From positions 1 to 64,000 of the forward strand of contig JBFEKH010000004.1 of assembly GCA_041552775.1 (NCBI GenBank): a stretch of DNA of 64,000 bases. Reading direction: 5' to 3'. Positions within the stretch are counted from its first letter, which is position 1. Each line of letters begins with the position of its first letter. A program made the translations under genes and the position numbers. Positions 44,629 through 52,984 of the stretch are shown piece by piece. The notes below the pieces were generated by a model, which saw only the letters and a program-made list of their open reading frames with translations, was not told where the DNA came from and searched no databases. Source of the stretch: Allopontixanthobacter sp041552775 (GTDB lineage Bacteria; Pseudomonadota; Alphaproteobacteria; Sphingomonadales; Sphingomonadaceae).

Positions 44629-45636
44629 TCAGGCGCTCTTTCCTTGTGGCAAGCTGACTGGATTCAGCGGCGTGCCGGTACGTTCAAACGCCGTCGCATT
44701 GGCAATCGTCGTCTCGGCAATCGCCTGTAAAGCGTCGGCGGTGAAGAACCCCTGATGGCCGGTAATCAGCACATTGGGAAATGTCAGCAGGCGCGCAAAG
44801 ACATCGTCCATGATCGGCTGGCTGGACAAATCCTCGAAGAAAATGTCGTCTTCTTCCTCGTACACATCCAGCCCCAGAAATCCGATCTTACGGGTCTTGA
44901 GTGCATTCACGATAGCGCGGGTATCGATCACCGCGCCGCGGCTGGTATTGATGATGGTGACGCCCTGTTTCATCCTCGCGATCGCGGCTTCATCGATCAG
45001 ATGATGGGTTTTGGGGTTGAGCGGGCAATGCAGCGTGATGATGTCCGCCTGGTCCAGCAATTCGTCAAGAGCGGTGTACCGGCCTGGAAATCGCGGGTCA
45101 TGGACGGGATCATATCCCAGCACCTCGCAGCCAAAACCCGTCAATATCCGCGCGACGATTATCCCAATCTTTCCGGAGCCGATGACCCCGACCGTACGCC
45201 CGGCCAGATCAAACCCGAGCAGGCCGTCCAGCGCGAAATTGCCTTCCCTCACCCGTGCATAGGCGCGGTGGATCTGGCGCACGAGCGATAACAGCAAGGC
45301 AATTGTATGTTCCGCGACCGCATGCGGCGAATATGCCGGCACCCGGGCAATGGCGATGCCCAATTCGTCAGCCGCTACCAGATCGACGTTGTTGAAGCCG
45401 GCACTGCGCAGGCACACGAGCCGCGTTCCGCCAGCATGCAAGACCACTTGGACAGGGCGGCCTACTTCGTCATTCACGAACGCGCAGATGGCCTCAGCTC
45501 CGTGTGCGATAACTGCACTGTGCACGTCCAGTCGGACGTCTTGATAGCCGATCTGATGGGGGCATCCTGCGGCCTCGTTGGCCTGTTCCATGAACTTGCG
45601 GTCGTAAGGTTTCGCGCTGAAGACGACGATCCGCAT
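44629..45636 (-). CDS. ldhA: D-lactate dehydrogenase (2-hydroxyacid dehydrogenase family)
   Basis: 335 residues, typical LdhA length. The nucleotide fold is VGVIGSGKIGIIVARIL. NTSRGAVIDT, substrate Arg in LRSAGFNNVD and catalytic His in ITGHQGFFT are in place. LDVYEEEDDIFFEDLS is characteristic of fermentative D-LDH. It reduces pyruvate to D-lactate, regenerating NAD+ when respiration is limited. The receiver-like gene lies 42 bp upstream on the same strand, so the two probably share a transcript. Confidence 0.92.
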   Translation of the reverse strand: MRIVVFSAKPYDRKFMEQANEAAGCPHQIGYQDVRLDVHSAVIAHGAEAICAFVNDEVGRPVQVVLHAGGTRLVCLRSAGFNNVDLVAADELGIAIARVPAYSPHAVAEHTIALLLSLVRQIHRAYARVREGNFALDGLLGFDLAGRTVGVIGSGKIGIIVARILTGFGCEVLGYDPVHDPRFPGRYTALDELLDQADIITLHCPLNPKTHHLIDEAAIARMKQGVTIINTSRGAVIDTRAIVNALKTRKIGFLGLDVYEEEDDIFFEDLSSQPIMDDVFARLLTFPNVLITGHQGFFTADALQAIAETTIANATAFERTGTPLNPVSLPQGKSA

Positions 45637-45678
45637 TACCGGGTCATATCCAGCCGGCGCAGGATGGATCAGGCATCT

Positions 45679-46038
45679 TCAGACAGGCCCGCAATCATCT
45701 TGCGCAGCATAAAGCGTCTCCGACAATTTGCTGAAGGAATATGGGCCATCAAGCACGGCACCTTGCGTCAGCCGTTCACCAATCCGGCGCGAATCGCGGG
45801 TGACCAGCAGGACAGGCACCTCGCGAATTGCGCAGATGCGGCGCGCTGCCGAAACACCGTCACCCTCGTCAATTTGATCGCCTACTACCACGAGGTCGGG
45901 CGGATGGCGCTTTGCCATGACGACCGCTTCTTCTTCGGTCCAGACATGATCGAGACTGTCGAAGCCGAGTTCAATCAGCCGCCTGGACAATTCACAGCCA
46001 ACCACCATGTTTGCTTCGATAATCAGTGCTTGCGGCAT
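45679..46038 (-). CDS. Stand-alone degenerate response-regulator receiver
   Basis: 119 residues in the CheY fold with no output domain. The phosphorylation region reads DLVVVGDQIDEGDG: alignment from the DG turn puts Gly at the usual Asp, with Asp one place later. The acidic pair is reduced to one Glu (LIIEAN). The conserved Lys before Pro is replaced (LDGPYS), while the Thr switch residue (LLVTRD) is kept. It may therefore act as a phosphorylation-independent or weakly phosphorylated partner protein. Upstream of ldhA. Confidence 0.78.
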   Translation of the reverse strand: MPQALIIEANMVVGCELSRRLIELGFDSLDHVWTEEEAVVMAKRHPPDLVVVGDQIDEGDGVSAARRICAIREVPVLLVTRDSRRIGERLTQGAVLDGPYSFSKLSETLYAAQDDCGPV

Positions 46039-46097
46039 TCGCGCTTCCTTTTGGTTCGAGGGATCGAGTCGTTGATAAGGTTCTAAGTCAGCAGAGG

Positions 46098-46115
46098 CGC
46101 CGTTTCGTTACGTAG
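46098..46115. promoter_or_regulatory. Island-type 18-bp inverted repeat, copy 6 (half-site)
   Basis: CGCCG-TTTCGTTA-CGTAG. One perfect arm, one poor arm. Centred 68 bp before the receiver-ldhA transcription unit, the same distance as copy 2 from its gene. Confidence 0.3.
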
Positions 46116-46150
46116 AGTCTCGGAAGGGCCTGCAATTCAGGATTGGCTGA

Positions 46151-47422
46151 TCAGAATGCGAAGGCGACAGAAGGAGCGCGCTCTTCCTCGCATGACGATG
46201 CTGCAGGTTTGGTGAGCTGCGCAGGAACAAGTCCGCTCGTGCCATCCCGCCCATAGATATCTGGCAATTGCCGAACCTCTCCCGATCCGTCAGGCTCGGC
46301 TGTGAAATAGGCAACGAACAGCGGGATTTTCTTCGGAAGCTCGATTGTCCGGGTAATATCGATCGCGGTCACTTCGTCGATTTTCTCGCGCGTGAATTCG
46401 GTGCTGTCCAGCAGCAGCGCAGCAAAGTCGAGCGCTTGATCGACCCGGACACAGCCGTGGCTGAGGGTGCGCTGGTCCAGTGCAAACAGCTCGCGATTGG
46501 ACGTATCGTGCAGAAACACGGAAAATTGGTTCGGCATCACCAGTTTCATCCGCCCCAATGCATTATTGTCACCCGGTGCCTGCCGGTACCGGCCATTGCT
46601 GTAGACATAACCCTTCGCCCTCGCTGCCGCAGGGTTTCGGCGGACGAAGGCCGCGATCCCCTCTGCCGCGATGCTGCGAGGAATTTCCCACCAGGGGTTC
46701 AGCACCACGCCGGTTACTTCTGTGGAAAAAACCGGCGTGGGGGAAGAAGTCATTCCGACAATGACCCGCCATTCGTGCAGCTTCGTTGCACCATCCCACA
46801 TGGCCATTTCCTGCGCTGCTGCATTGACGATCAAGTAACGGCCAGTGGCCGGAATGCCCAGCGTCCGCCAGCGTGCAAGATTAAGCGCCAGAAGCGCGCG
46901 ACTCCGCTCGTCGGTCTCGCTAGCGTATGCCGCCGCCAAGGCTTGGTAAAACGGGTGAAGGGGCTGATTTGCGCGGAGCATCAGGTCAAGCTGGTCAGTT
47001 GCAAGCGCATCGTCAGCCCGGCGGCGCAATTCCTCGACGGTGATACTGTCCGATATATGCCAATTGGCAGGAAGCGAAGTCCCGCAGCATTTGCCATGAT
47101 AGGCCAGCAACAGCTGCAGGACCGCGTCATCGGCAATCTGCCGGAGGCGATCTTCGTCGCCTGAATCAATTGCGGCGCTCAATTCGCTGGTTGTATTTTC
47201 GGGGAGCACAATGGCTTCGTCTTCTGCCCGCCGGATCCAATGCAATAAAATCTCGGCCTGTGCTGTCTGCCATCCGGCAGACGATCGAACGGGCGCAGTC
47301 TGGATAAACTGCGGCTGTCCCTTTGCCTGAGCCTGCACTTTTGCCTGAGCCTCGACCGGCAGGACAATTGAGACGATCAAAAACAGGGCCAACAGGACTT
47401 TCTGCATCGGCCCGGTTTCCAT
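46151..47422 (-). CDS. L,D-transpeptidase (YcbB-like)
   Basis: 423 residues with a signal peptide (VLLALFLIVSIVLPVEAQA). An N-terminal scaffold segment is followed by a YkuD catalytic domain (about 195-370). The active-site motif is HDTSNRELF...LSHGCVRV with the catalytic Cys in SHGCVR. YLIVNAAAQEMAMWDG and VIVGMTSSPTPVFS match the YcbB/LdtD group. It would form 3-3 cross-links in peptidoglycan or attach proteins to it. Divergent from the second universal stress protein gene across 156 bp containing two inverted repeats. Confidence 0.9.
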   Translation of the reverse strand: METGPMQKVLLALFLIVSIVLPVEAQAKVQAQAKGQPQFIQTAPVRSSAGWQTAQAEILLHWIRRAEDEAIVLPENTTSELSAAIDSGDEDRLRQIADDAVLQLLLAYHGKCCGTSLPANWHISDSITVEELRRRADDALATDQLDLMLRANQPLHPFYQALAAAYASETDERSRALLALNLARWRTLGIPATGRYLIVNAAAQEMAMWDGATKLHEWRVIVGMTSSPTPVFSTEVTGVVLNPWWEIPRSIAAEGIAAFVRRNPAAARAKGYVYSNGRYRQAPGDNNALGRMKLVMPNQFSVFLHDTSNRELFALDQRTLSHGCVRVDQALDFAALLLDSTEFTREKIDEVTAIDITRTIELPKKIPLFVAYFTAEPDGSGEVRQLPDIYGRDGTSGLVPAQLTKPAASSCEEERAPSVAFAF

Positions 47423-47443
47423 CCCGTACGACCGGGACGATAT

Positions 47444-47457
47444 AGGGATATTTCCCT
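47444..47457. promoter_or_regulatory. Inverted repeat in divergent promoter
   Basis: AGGGA-TATT-TCCCT, a perfect 5-bp repeat, 22 bp upstream of the L,D-transpeptidase start and about 122 bp upstream of the universal stress gene. TATAGGGA also occurs upstream of the tandem universal stress gene (35373-35380). Confidence 0.35.
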
Positions 47458-47494
47458 AACCCAAGCGGACAGGATGCGAACACCGGCGCGGCTA

Positions 47495-47512
47495 CTCAGG
47501 ATATTTGCGTAA
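47495..47512. promoter_or_regulatory. Island-type 18-bp inverted repeat, copy 7
   Basis: CTCAG-GATATTTG-CGTAA. Right arm perfect; the spacer end TTTG before CGTA is shared in sense with copies 2 (reverse strand) and 3. Centred about 75 bp before the universal stress gene at 47579. Confidence 0.4.
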
Positions 47513-47578
47513 ATACCGCCACCCCTTCCCGGCCATATTCCGGCTTCAATGCAAGCAAAGTTAGGAAGGGGGACACCA

Positions 47579-48397
47579 ATGCGCTCGATATTGCTCCACG
47601 TTGATGACGACGATTGTATGGAGGCCCGGCTTCAAATCGCGCTGGACTTGGCGCGGCAATTCGATGCCCACCTGACCTGCCTGCAGGCGGTGGCCTATGA
47701 ATTCGGCGTCGCAGGGGACCTTTATGGAACCATGGCTGCCCAGATGACCGCGATTTTTCGCGAGAACGCCGACCAGGTCCAGGACGCATTGGAGAAACGG
47801 CTGTCGGTAGAGGATGTCAGATGGGAATGGATCCGAAGTGAAGGCCGCGCGACCGACCAGATTATCCGGCATGCGCCACTCAACGATCTGGTCATCGTCG
47901 GTGCCCATAATCCTGCTGGCAGGACCGATTTCCCATCAATCGTTGCATCCGATCTTGCGATGGAAGTGCGGGCGCCAGTACTGGTCGCTCCATCTGAATC
48001 TAGGGATTTTCCGTTGGATGGCGCGGCGATGATTGCCTGGAACGGCTCTGCGGAAAGCGCCCGCGCATTGCGTGCCGCCCTGCCGATGCTCGCCCGGGCA
48101 TCAGAGGTTCACCTGCTGTGGGTGGAAGAAGCGAAGGACAAGGGGCGCTATGACCTGCCGGCAACCGATGCGGCAATTTACCTGGACCGACACGGGATCG
48201 ATGCGGTTATCGACGAACTGCGCACCGTCAAGGGAATGTCCGTTGCCGATATCCTGCGGAGCGCGGCGGGCGCACGAAACGCGGCCTATCTGGTGATGGG
48301 TGCCTATGGCCATTCGCGCCTGCGAGAACGTATCCTGGGCGGGGTTACGCGCGACATGCTGACCGATCCCAAGCTGCCACTGCTGCTCAGCCATTAG
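47579..48397 (+). CDS. Universal stress protein, two-domain
   Basis: 272 residues from ATG 47579, with AGGAAGGGGG just upstream. Two Usp-like halves are present. The N-terminal half starts MRSILLHVDDDDCMEARLQIAL. The C-terminal half starts at GAAMIAWNGSAESARALRAALP and ends with MGAYGHSRLRERILGGVTRDML, the conserved nucleotide-binding loop. This architecture is common for alphaproteobacterial stress-island Usp proteins. Followed by an island-type inverted repeat seven bases after its stop. Confidence 0.88.
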   Translation: MRSILLHVDDDDCMEARLQIALDLARQFDAHLTCLQAVAYEFGVAGDLYGTMAAQMTAIFRENADQVQDALEKRLSVEDVRWEWIRSEGRATDQIIRHAPLNDLVIVGAHNPAGRTDFPSIVASDLAMEVRAPVLVAPSESRDFPLDGAAMIAWNGSAESARALRAALPMLARASEVHLLWVEEAKDKGRYDLPATDAAIYLDRHGIDAVIDELRTVKGMSVADILRSAAGARNAAYLVMGAYGHSRLRERILGGVTRDMLTDPKLPLLLSH

Positions 48398-48403
48398 AAT
48401 TCG

Positions 48404-48421
48404 TTACGGACCTTCCCGTAA
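48404..48421. promoter_or_regulatory. Island-type 18-bp inverted repeat, copy 8 (best copy)
   Basis: TTACG-GACCTTCC-CGTAA, both five-base arms perfectly complementary. Lies between the universal stress gene and the bactofilin-like gene, centred about 87 bp before the latter's start. Confidence 0.5.
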
Positions 48422-48499
48422 AGATCGGTCAGGAATGACCGTAGATGATCGCTATTCTTGAAGAGGCCGACCAATCGGCGTCCCGTGACGAGATGCACA

Positions 48500-49678
48500 A
48501 TGATGACCTTCAATCTGCGTTCATTGCTGAAACTGCTGCTCATCGCAGTGCTGGTTCCGCTCACGCTTATGACCGTCAACCGCGCCAACCCGCAAATTAC
48601 CGGCGAGGTCGGGGACATTATCGACGTGGGAATGAAGCCGCCCGACATGTCGTTCTTTTCCGCCGATCAGATCAATCTCAAGATCAATTCAACCGATGAT
48701 GTCTTTGCCGCTGGCAGCACGATAAAGGTCGATGCCACCTCGGCCGACCATCTGGTGATTGCTGGCGGCGAAATCTCCATCAGGAATGTTTCCATCCAAG
48801 ACCTGTTCGCGGCTGGCGGCAAGCTGGACATGATCAGCGGCAAGGTCGCAGACGATATCGTCGTCGCTGGCGGCGAAGTATCGGTCCGGCCAGGCTTCGG
48901 CATCGGCGGATCCGCGGTGATAGCAGGCGGCGAAGCAAGAATCGAGGCACCGGTACCGGTTGATCTGAGGGTAGGGGCTGGCGATGTTTATCTCAATTCC
49001 GCAGTGGGCGGTAATGCCCGCCTGAGCGGGGATACCGTGACGCTTGGCCCCGCAGCCCGGATCGGCGGAGACCTGTTGTACCGCACCGAAAATCTGGTGA
49101 TCCAGCCCGGAGCAGTCATCACCGGGCGCCGGATGATCCTGCCCGCACAGGAACGGTCCGCCTTTGAAAGCTGGGGCCGCGGTGCCGGGGAATTGTTCGC
49201 CATGCTCGCTGCGGCATTCATTCTTGGCTTCACGCTGCTGGTAGTGGTTATCGCGATTGCAGTGCCCAGCCTGATGCGATCATCGGCTGAGTTAATCCGG
49301 ACCAAACCGCTGGCGAGCCTGGGTATCGGGGTGCTGGTCGCCGCCGGGGGGCCGCTGGTCATTTTCCTGCTGTTTGCCAGCATCATCGGCGCTCCGCTGG
49401 CCATGCTGCTGGGCGCAATCTGCCTGGCGATCACGCCGGTGGCAGTCGCGGCAACCGCCTATCTGCTGGGGATGGCGGCGCGTAAGTTCATAACCAAGGC
49501 GGATTACCCGCCAACTGCCTGGTCGGCCCGCCTGATGTGGCCTGCGCTGGGCGCACTGGTGATCCTGCTGCTCGGGATGATCCCCTTCCTTGGACTGGCG
49601 GTCTGGCTGTTTGCCATGCTGTTCGGACTCGGTGCCGTGGTGGTGAGGGGCGGCAGGGTGCTGGCGCGGAATGCATAA
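48500..49678 (+). CDS. Bactofilin-like repeat protein with C-terminal membrane helices
   Basis: 392 residues from ATG 48500 (a second ATG follows at once). An N-terminal signal or anchor (LLKLLLIAVLVPLTLMTV) is followed by a region of about 150 residues with repeating short beta-strand units. Examples are DDVFAAGSTIKVD, DHLVIAGGEISI, QDLFAAGGKLDM and DDIVVAGGEVSV, the right-handed beta-helix pattern of bactofilins/polymer-forming proteins. About four membrane helices follow. It would be an envelope scaffold. No close functional assignment; it is not a classical soluble bactofilin. Confidence 0.72.
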   Translation: MMTFNLRSLLKLLLIAVLVPLTLMTVNRANPQITGEVGDIIDVGMKPPDMSFFSADQINLKINSTDDVFAAGSTIKVDATSADHLVIAGGEISIRNVSIQDLFAAGGKLDMISGKVADDIVVAGGEVSVRPGFGIGGSAVIAGGEARIEAPVPVDLRVGAGDVYLNSAVGGNARLSGDTVTLGPAARIGGDLLYRTENLVIQPGAVITGRRMILPAQERSAFESWGRGAGELFAMLAAAFILGFTLLVVVIAIAVPSLMRSSAELIRTKPLASLGIGVLVAAGGPLVIFLLFASIIGAPLAMLLGAICLAITPVAVAATAYLLGMAARKFITKADYPPTAWSARLMWPALGALVILLLGMIPFLGLAVWLFAMLFGLGAVVVRGGRVLARNA

Positions 49679-49699
49679 ACGGCAAGATCGGGATGCGTG

Positions 49700-50596
49700 A
49701 TGTTTGATGCGCAGATGATGGCCAGGGTGGAGACTGGCGAGGGATTCATTGCCGCGCTGGATCAAAGCGGCGGATCAACCCCGAAGGCCCTGAAAATCTA
49801 CGGCATCGATGAGAACGCCTATCGCAATGATGCCGAGATGTTTGCGCTGATCCATGAAATGCGTTGCCGCATCATGACCTCGCCCAGCTTTGGGGACGGA
49901 CGGATCATCGGCGCTATCCTGTTCGAGAAGACCATGGCCGGGATCGCAGGGGGCAAGCAGGTTCCCACCCTGCTTCGGGACCTGAATATCGCCCCCTTCC
50001 TGAAAGTGGACAAGGGATTGCAGCACGAGATTGACGGCGTGCAGATGATGCGCCCGATCCCCGATCTGGACGCTCTGCTGGAAAGAGCAAAGACCAAGCA
50101 GATCTTTGGCACCAAGATGCGCTCGGTCATCCATCGCGCATCGCGGACAGGAATAGCAGCCATTGCCAAGCAGCAATTCGACCTGGCGAAAGATATCCTG
50201 GCGCGCGGCCTGCTGCCGATTGTCGAGCCGGAGGTGAACATCAACAGCGCCGAACGCGGGCAATGCGACACGGTTCTGCTGGAAGAAATCCAGCGCCAGC
50301 TCGAAACCCTGCCCCAAGGGAGCAAGGTCATGCTGAAGCTGTCCCTTCCCGCACAGCCCAATCATTACGCCCCCTTGCTGGATCATCCCCGCGTGGCGCG
50401 CATAGCGGCGCTGTCGGGCGGCTATTCCCGGGACGAGGCGTGCACCCAGCTTGCCCGCAACCGGGGGATGATTGCCAGCTTTTCCCGGGCGCTGCTGCAG
50501 GATCTGCGGCATATGATGAGTGACGAAGAATTCGACCGCACGCTGGTTCAGGCGATCGAGCAGATCTATCGGGCCTCAACCCAAAAAACCGGCTGA
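49700..50596 (+). CDS. Fructose-bisphosphate aldolase, class I
   Basis: 298 residues from ATG 49700 (MFDAQMMARVETG). AALDQSGGSTPKALKIYGI is the signature of the bacterial class I (FbaB-like, archaeal/plant-type short) aldolases. Schiff-base and substrate lysines lie in GTKMRSV and in VMLKLSLP, and EPEVNI is conserved. It interconverts fructose 1,6-bisphosphate with triose phosphates. Its 3' end overlaps the convergent PRPP synthetase gene by 21 bp. Confidence 0.88.
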   Translation: MFDAQMMARVETGEGFIAALDQSGGSTPKALKIYGIDENAYRNDAEMFALIHEMRCRIMTSPSFGDGRIIGAILFEKTMAGIAGGKQVPTLLRDLNIAPFLKVDKGLQHEIDGVQMMRPIPDLDALLERAKTKQIFGTKMRSVIHRASRTGIAAIAKQQFDLAKDILARGLLPIVEPEVNINSAERGQCDTVLLEEIQRQLETLPQGSKVMLKLSLPAQPNHYAPLLDHPRVARIAALSGGYSRDEACTQLARNRGMIASFSRALLQDLRHMMSDEEFDRTLVQAIEQIYRASTQKTG

Positions 50597-51469
50597 CCGA
50601 AGCCCCTTGGCAAGAACCGGCGCGATGTGCAGGCTGGCGGCCGGCCCCTCCACGGTGTCGGTCGCGCGGATATTGTCGATGCCCGCGCTCCTCAAGCGGT
50701 CAAGGTCTTCCTGGCTTGCCAGGCAATGCGTGGCCAGCACCTCAACCCCGCCCGCACCGGCATTCCTGAGCAATTTTGCAGCAGCTACAATGGTCGCGCC
50801 GCTGGAAATAACATCGTCTACCAGTACTACGGGCCTGCCCTTGACCCGTTCGATGCCCGGTATCGTGATAGCAACCGCCCGGTCCCCGCCGCGCTGCTTC
50901 TCCCCGACCAGCACATCAAGACCCAGCGGCATGCCAATAGTTTCAATCCATTGGCGGGATTCGCGGTCTGGACCAACCAGCAGCGGCATGCGCGCGGCGT
51001 CTATCGCGGCAGACAGGACGGGCGCAGCACTCAGGCTGAACGCCTCGATCCCGGGCACGGCCTGCGCCAGATCATGTATCCGGTGGAGATGCGGGTCGAG
51101 CGTAAACAGTGCATCGAAATGATCCGCGATCACGCTGCCAATCACGCGCTGGCTTACCGCCTCGCCCGGATTGAACGCCTTGTCCTGCCGCATATACGCC
51201 AGATAAGGGGCGACGAGCACGAGTTTGTCGGCCCCGTTTTCACGCAATGCCGAACCTGCCAGCAGCAGCTCCACCAGCTTGGCGTTGGGATGGTCGAGCG
51301 AACGGTACACGATCGCGGTATAGGCGCCCAAGGGGACCGGCACACAAACCCGGCTTTCCCCGTCAGGAAAATGATGGACCGTGATCGGTCGGCTGGCAAT
51401 TCCCAGCCGCTCAGCCAGTCGGGTTGCAGGCTCTGCCGCGTCCTCGAAATAGAATATTGCCGCAGTCAC
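50576..51469 (-). CDS. prs: Ribose-phosphate pyrophosphokinase-like protein
   Basis: 297 residues from GTG 51469 (VTAAIFYFED), overlapping the phosphorylase stop (GTGA). HHFPDGESRVCVP is the N-terminal Prs motif. LVLVAPYLAYMRQDKAFNPGEAVS includes the ATP-binding flexible region. DPHLHR binds metal, and VVLVDDVISSGATIV is the PRPP loop. The protein is shorter than housekeeping Prs (about 310) and diverged, so a paralogue making PRPP from ribose 5-phosphate, or acting on ribose 1,5-bisphosphate-derived substrate, is possible. Coupled to an archaeal-type phosphorylase. Confidence 0.85.
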   Translation of the reverse strand: MTAAIFYFEDAAEPATRLAERLGIASRPITVHHFPDGESRVCVPVPLGAYTAIVYRSLDHPNAKLVELLLAGSALRENGADKLVLVAPYLAYMRQDKAFNPGEAVSQRVIGSVIADHFDALFTLDPHLHRIHDLAQAVPGIEAFSLSAAPVLSAAIDAARMPLLVGPDRESRQWIETIGMPLGLDVLVGEKQRGGDRAVAITIPGIERVKGRPVVLVDDVISSGATIVAAAKLLRNAGAGGVEVLATHCLASQEDLDRLRSAGIDNIRATDTVEGPAASLHIAPVLAKGLRSAGFLG

Positions 51470-52953
51470 TGCGCCAGCTCGTAAGCTGAATTCTGGGACG
51501 CCAGTTCGCACGCGAAGCGCAGGCCCGTCTCGGAATTGGCGTGAATTCGGTACAGCGCACCACCGCGCCGGACCTGCGCGCCGATCTTGTGGAATAGATC
51601 GATACCCGCCCCCTTGTCCATCGGCGCACCGGCCAGCCGCGCGATCCGTGCGATTATCTCGCAATCTATCGCGGACACGCGCCCGTTGCTGGGCGCGCGG
51701 ACTTCATGGCGGTGGATACCGAGTGTAAACTTCTGCTCCTGCTTGCCCTGCGAAGCGATCATCCGTTCCATCGCCGCCAGTGCCTCGCCGGAAGCAAGCA
51801 ATTCCAGCGCGCGGGCATAGCCCTTGCCGCCCTTCAGCTCTGGATCGAAGTCAAGGACATGCCCCGCCAGCAGCAGTGCGTGGTCGCGCAGATCCTCCGG
51901 CGCATCCTGTTCATTGTGAAGCACCGCCATTACGTCGCGCGCTTCCAGCATGGGCCCGATCCCCCGGCCCACCGGCTGCGATCCGTCAGTGATGACGACA
52001 TCGGTGGTGATGCCGATATGGCGGGCGACATATTCAAAGGTTTTCCGCAGCCTGACTGCATCGCGCTGCGAACGCACCTTGGCAGTCGGCCCGACCGGGA
52101 TATCGAGCACCAGATGGGTGGAGCCCGCTGCAGCCTTCTTCGACAGGATCGATGCGACCATCTGTTCGAACGTGTCGATCCGCAGCGGCCGTTCTACCGA
52201 GATAAGGACATCGTCCGCCGGGGACAATCGCACCCGCCCACCCCAGGCAAGGAACGCATGTTCCCGCGCCACAATGTCTGCCATCTGCCGGTCGGTCAGG
52301 TCGACATGGGCGAGTACCTCCATCGTGTCGGCGGTCCCGGCCGGCGAGGTGATCGCGCGGGAGGATGTCTTGGGGATAACCAGTCCGTGCGCGGCCACGA
52401 TCGGCACAATGATCATCGAAGTGCGGTTGCCGGGAATGCCGCCGATACAGTGTTTGTCGACCACCAGTTCGGCATCCCAGTTCAACTGTTCACCGACATC
52501 AATCATTGCCCTGGTCAAGGACAGGGTTTCCTCGGTGCTCATGAAGCCGGCACACGCGACGAGGAATGCGGCGATTTCCATGGGCGAATAGAGATGCCCC
52601 GCGACATCCCTGATGATCGCGCTGATCTCGCTGTCGCCCAAAGTGTCCCCGTCGATCTTGCGGCGGACATATTCCAGGCTGGCGGGCGGCTTGGCCTGGG
52701 CGATCTCGACCTCGGCCCCCTCGGGCAAATCCATGCGGCGAAAGGCCTGTTCGCCCAGCCCGATCTCGCCCGCCGCCACGATATGGCTGTCATCGACCAG
52801 CGCAAGTGTCGCAAGGATTTCCCGCTCGCCGTCGGTGATCCTGATCTTGCGCAGCGCCTGGAACTGCTCGGGCGAATAGCCATTGCCGATGCGCAGCATG
52901 AACGCCGTATTCTCTGGATATGTATCTATCAGAACCCGCCTGATCTTCAGCAT
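51466..52953 (-). CDS. Archaeal-type thymidine/AMP phosphorylase
   Basis: 495 residues, longer than bacterial DeoA (about 440) because of an N-terminal domain of about 85 residues like that of archaeal AMP phosphorylase. The core carries VVDKHCIGGIPGNRTSMIIVP, the phosphate- and nucleoside-binding glycine loop. KTSSRAITSPAGTADTMEVL and GGKGYARALELL also match. It would split a nucleoside or NMP with phosphate, giving a ribose phosphate. Which substrate it uses (thymidine or AMP/CMP/UMP) cannot be settled by eye. It is followed by a coupled PRPP synthetase gene. Confidence 0.85.
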   Translation of the reverse strand: MLKIRRVLIDTYPENTAFMLRIGNGYSPEQFQALRKIRITDGEREILATLALVDDSHIVAAGEIGLGEQAFRRMDLPEGAEVEIAQAKPPASLEYVRRKIDGDTLGDSEISAIIRDVAGHLYSPMEIAAFLVACAGFMSTEETLSLTRAMIDVGEQLNWDAELVVDKHCIGGIPGNRTSMIIVPIVAAHGLVIPKTSSRAITSPAGTADTMEVLAHVDLTDRQMADIVAREHAFLAWGGRVRLSPADDVLISVERPLRIDTFEQMVASILSKKAAAGSTHLVLDIPVGPTAKVRSQRDAVRLRKTFEYVARHIGITTDVVITDGSQPVGRGIGPMLEARDVMAVLHNEQDAPEDLRDHALLLAGHVLDFDPELKGGKGYARALELLASGEALAAMERMIASQGKQEQKFTLGIHRHEVRAPSNGRVSAIDCEIIARIARLAGAPMDKGAGIDLFHKIGAQVRRGGALYRIHANSETGLRFACELASQNSAYELAQ

Positions 52954-52984
52954 TATCTGTCTCCCGCCAGATGGTTTGGTCTTA

